Below are positions 55,235 to 63,041 of a stretch of DNA of 64,000 nucleotides, piece by piece. Location: positions 248,001 to 312,000 of the forward strand of contig NZ_AP028138.1 in assembly GCF_030297595.1 (NCBI RefSeq). Reading direction: 5' to 3'. The notes beneath the pieces were generated by a model. It saw only the letters and a program-made list of their open reading frames with translations. It was not told where the DNA came from and ran no database searches. The stretch's first letter is position 1, and each line of letters starts with the position of its first letter. The translations under genes were made by a program, and so were the position numbers. The DNA is from Polynucleobacter sp. HIN7 (lineage in GTDB: Bacteria; Pseudomonadota; Gammaproteobacteria; Burkholderiales; Burkholderiaceae).

Positions 55235-56643
55235 TGTTTGGCGTTCTTGTCAGTAGACAGAACCCTAACGGCGTTGCTCTAGTCTTAGATGGGGGCATGG
55301 AAGTTAGTTATGAAATGCTTCACTCAGATATACAGCGCTTAGCCAATAAAGTACCCAAGGGGGCACTAGTATTTATAATTGGAGGCAATGATAAAGCTGC
55401 AGTAATTTTTTATTTAGCTTGCCTAGAAAAAGGGGCGGTCCCTTTGCTCTTAGGGAAAAATATTTCGCTTAAATCTTTGCATAAATTAATGCATACGTAT
55501 GAGCCAAATTATTTATTTAAGACTACAATAAGCGGTCTGTCTGAAGACGGTTATAGTCTTATTTGGAAAGAGGATGAATATGGTTTGTTTGAGAGTAACG
55601 CATCCAAACCCCATGTTCTACACCCTAATCTAGGTCTATTGTTGGCCACTTCCGGGTCTACTGGTTCGGCAAAGTTAGTTCGCTTATCTTTGAAAAATTT
55701 AATTTCAAATGCAGAATCAATATCGCAATATTTAGAAATTACTCCTGAAGAAAGAGCCATTACTTCATTACCTTTTAACTATTCATATGGACTTTCAGTA
55801 ATCAACAGCCATTTATTTTCTGGCGCATCAGTTGCGTTAACTAACCGACCTTTGTTGGATGCAGGTTTTTGGAAGTTTATTAATCAAGTTTATGTTACGA
55901 GCTTTGCTGGTGTTCCCTATAGCTATGAAATGCTATTGAAGTTGGGTCTAGAGCGATTAAAAATGCCATCTATTAAAACGCTTACCCAGGCTGGGGGGCG
56001 ACTTGATCCGGTAAAAGTAAAAAAAATAGCTGAATATTGTTTCGCTAATGGATTAAAGTTTTTCGTGATGTACGGTCAAACAGAGGCAACTGCACGAATT
56101 TCTTATATGTCTTTAGAGGATGTGTTACGGCGACCGGGTAGCATAGGAAAAGTAATACCAAATGGTCTGCTACGGATAGAAGATATTGGTGGTAATTCTG
56201 TAAAGGTTCCTGGGGTGGTTGGAGAGCTTTTGTATGAAGGTGCTAATGTCTCAATGGGATATGCTGAAAGTTTAGATGATTTGAAATCGGGTGATATTTT
56301 TAATGGCATTCTTCGTACTGGTGACTTAGCGAGTTTTGATGAGGCTGGATATTTTTATATAGATGGAAGATTGCAGCGTTTTCTTAAAATTTTCGGGGTT
56401 CGTATTTCTTTGGATAGTGTTGAGAGAGTCTTGATGGACAAAGGTATCGAGTGTGCCGCTCATGGATCGGATGATCTGTTAATAATCTCGGTAGTTAATT
56501 TATCAGAGGATAAGTTTGAAGAATTGCAAAAAGTATTAGCTATAGATCTAGGGATTCATTACTCAGGTGTTCGGATACGAGGTATATCGGAATTACCGAG
56601 ATTAATTAATGGAAAAGTGAACTATCAATGTCTGAGCCTATAA
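55231..56643 (+). CDS. AMP-dependent acyl ligase (acyl-ACP/CoA synthetase family)
   Basis: This 470-residue adenylating enzyme has the core TSGSTG at residues 140-145, the A5 motif VMYGQTEATARIS, and LRTGDLASFDEAGYFYIDGR near 365-384. A late Lys lies in INGKVNY. It should activate a carboxylic acid and load it on the ACP next to it. The chain length and acid are unknown. It overlaps LuxE by 16 bp, so both are made together. Confidence 0.9.
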   Translation: MMFGVLVSRQNPNGVALVLDGGMEVSYEMLHSDIQRLANKVPKGALVFIIGGNDKAAVIFYLACLEKGAVPLLLGKNISLKSLHKLMHTYEPNYLFKTTISGLSEDGYSLIWKEDEYGLFESNASKPHVLHPNLGLLLATSGSTGSAKLVRLSLKNLISNAESISQYLEITPEERAITSLPFNYSYGLSVINSHLFSGASVALTNRPLLDAGFWKFINQVYVTSFAGVPYSYEMLLKLGLERLKMPSIKTLTQAGGRLDPVKVKKIAEYCFANGLKFFVMYGQTEATARISYMSLEDVLRRPGSIGKVIPNGLLRIEDIGGNSVKVPGVVGELLYEGANVSMGYAESLDDLKSGDIFNGILRTGDLASFDEAGYFYIDGRLQRFLKIFGVRISLDSVERVLMDKGIECAAHGSDDLLIISVVNLSEDKFEELQKVLAIDLGIHYSGVRIRGISELPRLINGKVNYQCLSL

Positions 56644-57710
56644 ATATAGATCCGATATTAGAATGGCCCGTCTTTGGCCTTTCTCAAGAAGAAAAATCTC
56701 AGTGGCTCCTCGTTGCTTTGAAGAATTTGACCAACTGGCATGATAAGCGTTGTCCTGAATATCATTCAGTATTATCAAAAATTAAAAATGCCGAGAATAT
56801 GGATTCAATTTCTGATTTACCTTTTTTACCAGTTCGATTATTCAAGAGTCAGAAATTACTCAGTATTCCGTATTCAGATGTAATAAAAATAATGACATCA
56901 TCTGGCACCAGCGGTCAGAATGTTTCACAAATTTTCCTTGATAAGAAAACTTCATCAATGCAGGTTAAGATATTGTCTAAAATAGTTTCAAGCTTTATAG
57001 GTCCGCAACGTTTGCCGATGTTGGTAATAGATTGCCGAGCGACGATTGTAAATCGCTTTAAGTTTTCCGCTAGAACAGCTGGAATATTAGGATTTTCAAT
57101 ATTTGGTCATGATGTTGAATTTGCACTTGATGACGACATGACGATTAATTTAGACCGCGTTTCAAGATTTCTTGAAAAGTATACTGATCAGGATATATTA
57201 CTCTTTGGTTTTACATTTATAGTTTGGCAACACTGGATCCGTTATTTAGAAGATGTCTCCATTAAGGTTCCAATCCGCAACGGAATTCTTATGCATGGGG
57301 GTGGTTGGAAGCAATTGCAATCGCAGGCTGTAAGCCCCAATGAATTTAAATACAGACTTAAGTCTGTCTCAGAGATCTCTCGAATACACAATTATTACGG
57401 TATGGTTGAGCAAACAGGCTCAATATTTATAGAATGTGAAGAGGGTAATCTTCATACATCTTCATGGTCTGAAATTATTATTCGCAATCCAACTGATTTC
57501 AAAGTAATGCCAAAGGGCGGCGTAGGTTTAATACAGCTGTTGTCTGTCATTCCCCATAGTTATCCTGGACATTCATTATTAAGCGAGGATGAAGGAGAGA
57601 TTATTGGAGTTGATGGCTGTAGCTGTGGAAGATTGGGTACGTACTTTAGGGTTTATGGACGTATACAGAATGCTGAAGTTAGGGGATGCAGTGATACATA
57701 TTCCAGATAA
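56628..57710 (+). CDS. LuxE-like acyl-protein synthetase
   Basis: The 360-residue protein belongs to the LuxE family. The ATP-binding text is IMTSSGTSGQNVSQIF at about residue 88. The C-terminal part has CSCGRLGTYFRVYGR and RGCSDTY, where the last Cys lies near the expected acyl-accepting site. In luminous bacteria LuxE activates a fatty acid and passes it to LuxC for reduction. Here there is no luciferase or luxD, so it probably serves glycan chemistry. It overlaps the next frame. Confidence 0.9.
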   Translation: MSEPINIDPILEWPVFGLSQEEKSQWLLVALKNLTNWHDKRCPEYHSVLSKIKNAENMDSISDLPFLPVRLFKSQKLLSIPYSDVIKIMTSSGTSGQNVSQIFLDKKTSSMQVKILSKIVSSFIGPQRLPMLVIDCRATIVNRFKFSARTAGILGFSIFGHDVEFALDDDMTINLDRVSRFLEKYTDQDILLFGFTFIVWQHWIRYLEDVSIKVPIRNGILMHGGGWKQLQSQAVSPNEFKYRLKSVSEISRIHNYYGMVEQTGSIFIECEEGNLHTSSWSEIIIRNPTDFKVMPKGGVGLIQLLSVIPHSYPGHSLLSEDEGEIIGVDGCSCGRLGTYFRVYGRIQNAEVRGCSDTYSR

Positions 57711-58908
57711 TATAAGTAAACGAATGAAGATTTTTGTTGGAGATTTAACGCTAATTTCCAATAGACCAGTAGAAATATTTACTGATGAGCGAATTCAGTT
57801 TTTGGCGACGTTATCAAGTACTTTATTCAAGTTGCCTCAAGTTCGTAGCCTGCCGGATGTATCGACTTTTGCTTATTGGTCACGTAAATCTAATTTATTG
57901 CGACTTCGTGAACTAAGTAAGTCGAAAAGCAAATTTAAAATGGGATTGGGTTTAAGTTTCCATATTTGCCCCTCAAACGTGCCAATAAATTTTGCATTCT
58001 CTATGGCTTTTGGCTTACTAGCCGGAAATACATGTGTTATACGGCTTCCTACTAAAGAGTCTCCTACTATAAGTACTCTTATTGAGGCAATATTGAACGT
58101 TTTATCTATTCCAGAATATGCTGATATAAAAAGTGAAATTTTAATTGCAAGATTTCTACGGGATGACGAAGTAAATAAATTTTGGCTATCTGTAGCTGAT
58201 TGTAAGATCGTATGGGGTGGTGATGATACAGTAAATCATTTTCGCAGCTTGCCATCACAGCCACGTTCGCGTGAAGTAGCTTTCCCTGATCGCTATTCAT
58301 TATGCATTTTAAATCCGAGTGAAGTTAATCTTTTGGACAATGGCGGTCTAAAAAAACTAACATTAAACCTTTTTAACGACATATATTTAATGGATCAGGC
58401 TGCATGTTCATCCCCTCAATTGATAGTATGGATTGGTGAAGATGAAGAAGTCCGCTCAGCAAAAATGCGTTTATGGCCTGCATTAGTTGAAATTGTTGCC
58501 GATCGATATGAGTTAAAGCCGGTCCATGCTGTTGATAAGTATGTAGAAGCTTGTAATATTGCAATCAATAATGAGCGCGCGATTTCAGTAGAATGTTCTG
58601 GGAATCTCCTGTATAGGATAGAGCTATCTTCTATTTCAGTTGAACAAGATAAATATCGAGGATATTTTGGAACAGTTCATGAGATAACTTTGCGGTCTAT
58701 GGATGAATTATCTCCCATGGTAAATGAGCGCTATCAGACAATCACTTATTTCGGCTTTATGCCAAACATTATTCGTAATGTAATTGCCTCACAAAAGCTT
58801 CGAGGGATTGATCGGGTAGTGCCAGTTGGTGCCGCAATTGATATGGGATTATTCTGGGATGGTTATGACATAGTTACCAGCTTGTCTCGTGAGATTGTAT
58901 TTCAATAA
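57691..58908 (+). CDS. LuxC-like acyl-CoA/acyl-protein reductase
   Basis: The protein has about 405 residues from GTG 57691, which has AGGGG five bases upstream; the open frame reaches back to 57589, and ATGs at 57655 and 57670 are alternatives. The catalytic Cys is in DQAACSSPQ (codon 58405-58407), as in LuxC. VNHFRSLP and GLGLSFHICPSNVP hold NADPH-binding features. It reduces an acyl group to an aldehyde with LuxE. The two genes overlap at their ends, supporting a LuxE-LuxC complex. Confidence 0.9.
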   Translation: MIHIPDNISKRMKIFVGDLTLISNRPVEIFTDERIQFLATLSSTLFKLPQVRSLPDVSTFAYWSRKSNLLRLRELSKSKSKFKMGLGLSFHICPSNVPINFAFSMAFGLLAGNTCVIRLPTKESPTISTLIEAILNVLSIPEYADIKSEILIARFLRDDEVNKFWLSVADCKIVWGGDDTVNHFRSLPSQPRSREVAFPDRYSLCILNPSEVNLLDNGGLKKLTLNLFNDIYLMDQAACSSPQLIVWIGEDEEVRSAKMRLWPALVEIVADRYELKPVHAVDKYVEACNIAINNERAISVECSGNLLYRIELSSISVEQDKYRGYFGTVHEITLRSMDELSPMVNERYQTITYFGFMPNIIRNVIASQKLRGIDRVVPVGAAIDMGLFWDGYDIVTSLSREIVFQ

Positions 58909-58917
58909 ATTGGGAGA

Positions 58918-59400
58918 ATGATCTTGAAAGATTCTGTAGGTGAAAAATTTAGTCTAAATTGTATGGAGCTACAGGCTTATCAGCCCAATCGGTATCCATT
59001 TTTAATGATTGATCATGTTGATGAGGTTCTTCCTGGCAAGTTTGCTCGTGGATACAAAAATTTAACAATGAATGAATGGTATTTTCCGGTCCACTTTCCT
59101 GATGGCCCAAATATGCCTGGTGCTTTACAGCTTGAGGCGTTGGCTCAGATGTTGACGGTGGCCATCACCACATTACCAGGCCTTAAAGGTAAAGTAACAC
59201 ATGCTTTGCAACACACTGTTCGCTTTAGGAAAGAAGTTTTGCCTGGAAAAAAATTTGAAATTAATGCAGAGATAATTAGTTGGTCACGTGGCATATGCAA
59301 AGGTCGTGGTACAGCAACAGTTGACGGAGAAATTGCTTGTGAGGCTGATATGTTAATCACAATTCCAGATATTCTTGAGCAGTACCTCCCAAGGAAATAA
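58918..59400 (+). CDS. FabZ-like hydroxyacyl-ACP dehydratase
   Basis: The 160-residue hotdog-fold enzyme has RYPFLMIDHVDEVLPG (about 25-40), the active-site text VHFPDGPNMPGALQLEALAQ with His59 and Glu73, and KVTHALQHTVRFRKEV. It should dehydrate a 3-hydroxyacyl-ACP. It is 10-15 residues longer than housekeeping FabZ. No fabZ neighbours (lpxD, lpxA) are near, so it is likely specific to this operon and acts on the adjacent ACP. Confidence 0.88.
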   Translation: MILKDSVGEKFSLNCMELQAYQPNRYPFLMIDHVDEVLPGKFARGYKNLTMNEWYFPVHFPDGPNMPGALQLEALAQMLTVAITTLPGLKGKVTHALQHTVRFRKEVLPGKKFEINAEIISWSRGICKGRGTATVDGEIACEADMLITIPDILEQYLPRK

Positions 59401-59403
59401 ATA

Positions 59404-61008
59404 ATGATAAGAGAGGTTGATGTCATAGTAATTGGCTCTGGCGCAAGTGGTGCTGCTGCTGCATGGAGCCTTAGTCGAAATAATTCATGGCGTATAGTTT
59501 GTATAGAGCAAGGAAAGCAAGCGAACCCTTCAGATTACCCATCAACTCGCATGGATTGGGAGCTTGATCGTTTAGATACGTTTAGTTCAAATCCCAGTGT
59601 TCGTAAAAGTACCTCAGATTACCCTATCGATGACTCAAATTCACCGATTTCTATTGCTAATTTTAATGGTTATGGCGGCAGTACTATTTTGTATTCTGCT
59701 CACTTCCCGCGCTTCCACCCTTCTGATTTTCGAACTCGTTCTTTAGATGGCGTCGCTGAAGATTGGCCTTTGACTTATTCTGAATTGGAACCTTTTTTTT
59801 CAGAAAATGAAAAAATGATGGGTGTTGCTGGCTTGGTTGGAGATCCTGCATATCCAGATTATTCATCGTTGCTTCCCCCTGTGCCATTGGGGTCAATCGG
59901 GCGAGCTCTGGCCCATGGTTTTAATAGCCTCGGCTGGCATTGGTGGCCCTCATATGCGGCAATTAATACAGACAAGCATGGAAATCGCGGGGCCTGTATA
60001 AACCTTGGCCCATGCAATACTGGTTGCGCCCAAGGAGCGAAAAGTAGTGTTGACGTAACATATTTACCTGCTGCTCGATTACAGGGTGTCAACATTCTTA
60101 CTGAATGCCGAGTTCTAGAAATTATATTGAATCCTAAGGGGCTGGCTGAGGGTGTTCTCTATGCAGATGCTTCTGGGTCGCAACATCTTCTGAGGGCCCG
60201 AGTAGTTATAGTTGCTTGTAGTGGTATTGGCACACCACGCCTACTATTAAATTCCAAGTCTACCGCATTCCCAGATGGGCTCATAAATGATACTGGTTTA
60301 GTCGGGCGAAATTTAATGTTACACCCTTTGGCATATGTTGAGGGCGTCTTCGATGTTGATATGCGTTCTAGTATTGGGCCCCATGGATGCTGTATCTTGA
60401 GTCAACAGTTTTATGAGACGGATATATCCAGAGATTTTCAAAGAGGGTATACCATGCAAGTATTGCGCGGAGCACCACCATTAGAGACTGCTATAACTGG
60501 CTACTTTATGAGACACATACCCATTGGACCTGATCATCACAAAATTTTTACATCAGTCTTTAATCGAACCGCTGGGATAGCAGTTATCTCAGAAGATTTG
60601 CCAGAATTGCATAACCGTATTGAGCTTGATTTGGAGCACAGTGACTCTTCAGGAATGCCAGGGGTAAAGGTTTATTACGCTCTCGGGGAGAATACTAAGA
60701 AAATGCTCAAACATGGAATTGATATGAGCAAAAGAGTATTAGAAGCATCTGGAGCCAAGGTAATTTCTGCATTTGCGCCCGTGAAACATACTGGCTGGCA
60801 CTTAATGGGAACAGTTCGAATGGGGGATGATCCGAAAGTATCGGTAGTTAATAAGTATGGCCAAGCTCATGCGGTTAAAAATATTTTTGTTGTTGATAGT
60901 AGTATTTTTGTGACCTCAGGAGCTGTAAATCCCGTTGCAACTGCGCAAGCTCTCACGTTACACGCATGCGAGTATTTAAATAAAAATCTCGAGAGCTTAG
61001 TCGGTTAA
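59404..61008 (+). CDS. GMC-family oxidoreductase
   Basis: This 534-residue FAD enzyme has GSGASG at residues 11-16. The Cys-rich NLGPCNTGCAQGAKSSVDVT in the middle and the C-terminal active site with GWHLMGTVRMG and SGAVNPVATAQAL (catalytic His and Asn) mark the family. It has no signal peptide, so it acts in the cytoplasm. Relatives oxidise sugar or alcohol OH groups. The gene after it encodes a subunit-3-like partner, which suggests a two-part dehydrogenase. Confidence 0.9.
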   Translation: MIREVDVIVIGSGASGAAAAWSLSRNNSWRIVCIEQGKQANPSDYPSTRMDWELDRLDTFSSNPSVRKSTSDYPIDDSNSPISIANFNGYGGSTILYSAHFPRFHPSDFRTRSLDGVAEDWPLTYSELEPFFSENEKMMGVAGLVGDPAYPDYSSLLPPVPLGSIGRALAHGFNSLGWHWWPSYAAINTDKHGNRGACINLGPCNTGCAQGAKSSVDVTYLPAARLQGVNILTECRVLEIILNPKGLAEGVLYADASGSQHLLRARVVIVACSGIGTPRLLLNSKSTAFPDGLINDTGLVGRNLMLHPLAYVEGVFDVDMRSSIGPHGCCILSQQFYETDISRDFQRGYTMQVLRGAPPLETAITGYFMRHIPIGPDHHKIFTSVFNRTAGIAVISEDLPELHNRIELDLEHSDSSGMPGVKVYYALGENTKKMLKHGIDMSKRVLEASGAKVISAFAPVKHTGWHLMGTVRMGDDPKVSVVNKYGQAHAVKNIFVVDSSIFVTSGAVNPVATAQALTLHACEYLNKNLESLVG

Positions 61009-61010
61009 TT

Positions 61011-61436
61011 ATGCTTAACTTAATAATTGATACGATCCTGCCAGGAGATCGCGCCTTAAATTTACCGCCTGCCTCTGAAATTAATATCGATATCTATTTA
61101 AGCAGCTATAGAAAGCAGGAGTTGATTAGTGAATTTTTGAATTTGACTAAGAAAGTTTGTTTAAATAAGTTTAAAAGTAATTTTTCAGAGCTTTCGGGTG
61201 CGGATCGTCTGAAAGCTCTCGAAGCCTGTAAAAGTGCAAATATTAGATTATTTACGGATTTTATAACAAACGTGTTAAAAGCTTATTATACAAATGCAAA
61301 AGTTCTTGAGACGATCAATTCTGGATCTATTCCTCCTTTTCCAGTCGGTAATGTTCTCGAAAACGATGATTGGGAAATTTTAGAGCCAGTCTTTGAACGT
61401 GGAAGAGTTTATAGATCCATCAATCCTAAGTTTTGA
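61011..61436 (+). CDS. Gluconate 2-dehydrogenase subunit 3-like protein
   Basis: The 141-residue protein begins MLNLIIDTILPGD, the typical start of the mature subunit 3 of gluconate 2-dehydrogenase. Late text is WEILEPVFERGRVY. The usual Tat signal is missing, so it stays in the cytoplasm with its GMC partner, 2 bp upstream. The assignment rests on weak similarity plus position. In the family it supports the folding or export of the catalytic subunit. Confidence 0.6.
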   Translation: MLNLIIDTILPGDRALNLPPASEINIDIYLSSYRKQELISEFLNLTKKVCLNKFKSNFSELSGADRLKALEACKSANIRLFTDFITNVLKAYYTNAKVLETINSGSIPPFPVGNVLENDDWEILEPVFERGRVYRSINPKF

Positions 61437-61453
61437 TTTAATAAGGTAGAGGT

Positions 61454-62197
61454 ATGTTGTTAAAAGATAAAGTGGCGATTGTGACTGGCGCAAATAGAGG
61501 AATTGGCTTTTCAATTGCTCGCACTTTTCTACAGAATGGCGCAAAGGTGATTGCATGCATTAGGTCTTTAGAAGCACAGCAGGAAGATTTGCAGACAAAA
61601 CTCGATCCAGATGGGGTTCATAATCTTCAGTTAGTGTATTTGGACTTAAGTAAAGAGCAAGTGATTAAGTCAGCAATCAAGGTGATTATGACTACAAATC
61701 ACAAAATAGACATTTTGGTGAATAACGCAGGAATTGCGAGCGGTGGATTATTCCAAATGACAACAATGAATGAGTTGCGTCGACTCTTCGAAATTAATTT
61801 TTTTGGGCAATTACTTTTAACGCAAGGGATTGTCAGACTTATGCAGCGTCATAAGGAAGGAAGCATTATCAATATCTCCTCAACAGCAGCCTGCATTGCC
61901 GATCCTGGAACACTAGGTTATGGATCTAGTAAAGCAGCTTTTGTTCGAGCATCTCAGAGTATGGCAACTGAATTCGGTAATAGCGGTATTCGAGTTAATG
62001 CAATCGCACCAGGTTTAACTAGAACAGACATGTTTGATCAAATGACGCCTGCGGCTAGGGAAAAATTGATTAATTCTTCCTCACTCAAGCGTGCAGCAGA
62101 GCCTCAAGACATTGCAAATGCGGCATTATTCTTGGCATCAAATTTATCTACATTTGTAACAGGTCAAATATTAAGAGTTGATGGAGGAATTTTTTGA
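61454..62197 (+). CDS. SDR-family oxidoreductase (FabG-like)
   Basis: The 247-residue enzyme has the NAD(P) motif TGANRGIG at residues 11-18, the NNAG text, a catalytic Ser in INISSTAAC and the YxxxK pair in LGYGSSKAAFVRAS. VNAIAPGLTRTDMF and the end text ITGQ-like VTGQILRVDGGIF are typical of FabG-like proteins. It could reduce a 3-ketoacyl-ACP made on the ACP or act on a sugar. It is followed immediately by the transketolase pair. Confidence 0.92.
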   Translation: MLLKDKVAIVTGANRGIGFSIARTFLQNGAKVIACIRSLEAQQEDLQTKLDPDGVHNLQLVYLDLSKEQVIKSAIKVIMTTNHKIDILVNNAGIASGGLFQMTTMNELRRLFEINFFGQLLLTQGIVRLMQRHKEGSIINISSTAACIADPGTLGYGSSKAAFVRASQSMATEFGNSGIRVNAIAPGLTRTDMFDQMTPAAREKLINSSSLKRAAEPQDIANAALFLASNLSTFVTGQILRVDGGIF

Positions 62198-62198
62198 T

Positions 62199-63041
62199 AT
62201 GGACAAAATGTCATACTCTGAAATTGTTGATATGGCCAAATTGATGCGCCTTAAAATGCTAGAGATTAGCTACAACTGTGCCTCAAGCACTCATCTCGGT
62301 GGGGGACTTTCAATGACTGAAATGATGGCTTGTTTATATGCTCGCATTTTACGTCATGATAAGAAAAATCCACGTTGGGAAGGGAGGGATAGGTTTATAT
62401 TAAGCAAGGGTCATGGTGTTCTTGGATATTTTTCTGCCCTTGTTTCCGCTGGAATAATTTCCGACGAGATCTATAATACTTTCCAAACAAATGAGAGTGA
62501 CTTGATTGCGCATCCTGTAATGAATTTGAATTTGAGTATTGAGTCATCAAATGGGAGTCTTGGGCAGGGCCTTTCAATGGCTGTCGGGATTGCATTGGCT
62601 GCGAAAAAGAAAAATGCCGCTTTTACTACTTATGTATTAATGGGGGATGGCGAGTGTAATGAGGGCTCAGTTTGGGAAGCCGTGATGTCAGCCGGTCAAT
62701 TACATTTGGATAATCTTGTGGCCATGGTTGATTACAATAAGTTTCAAAGTGATGGAGTGGCTGATCAAATCATGAATTTGGGAGATCTTGCCAATAAGTT
62801 TCGTGCATTCGGTTGGGATGCACACGATATTGATGGACATAATATTATAGAGCTTGTTAATTCTTTAGAGGCGCCAAAAGTAGAGGGTAAGCCCAGGGTT
62901 ATAGTTGCCAATACTATAAAAGGTAAAGGCGTGTCTTTTATGGAGGGCAATAACGAATGGCATCACAATCGCCTAACAAAGGCAAATTTTGATTTAGCTG
63001 TTGCAGAGGTAAGTAACTCTGCTATAACTCTGGAGAGGTAA
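62199..63041 (+). CDS. Transketolase, N-terminal subunit
   Basis: The protein has about 280 residues from ATG 62199, which has GGAGGA upstream; the frame also opens at TTG 62178. It carries the TPP-binding half of a transketolase: HLGGGLSMTEMMACLYA, RDRFILSKGHG, and GDGE (149-152) followed by CNEGSVWEAVMSAGQLHLDN shortened. The split form, with halves on two genes, is common outside central metabolism. It likely transfers a two-carbon ketol unit to an aldehyde made by LuxC. Confidence 0.93.
   Translation: MDKMSYSEIVDMAKLMRLKMLEISYNCASSTHLGGGLSMTEMMACLYARILRHDKKNPRWEGRDRFILSKGHGVLGYFSALVSAGIISDEIYNTFQTNESDLIAHPVMNLNLSIESSNGSLGQGLSMAVGIALAAKKKNAAFTTYVLMGDGECNEGSVWEAVMSAGQLHLDNLVAMVDYNKFQSDGVADQIMNLGDLANKFRAFGWDAHDIDGHNIIELVNSLEAPKVEGKPRVIVANTIKGKGVSFMEGNNEWHHNRLTKANFDLAVAEVSNSAITLER

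Noticed and set aside
57589..57690. LuxC starting at ATG 57589
   Set aside because: This start would lie 122 bp inside luxE with no good ribosome-binding site and adds residues without family match. GTG 57691 with AGGGG is favoured.
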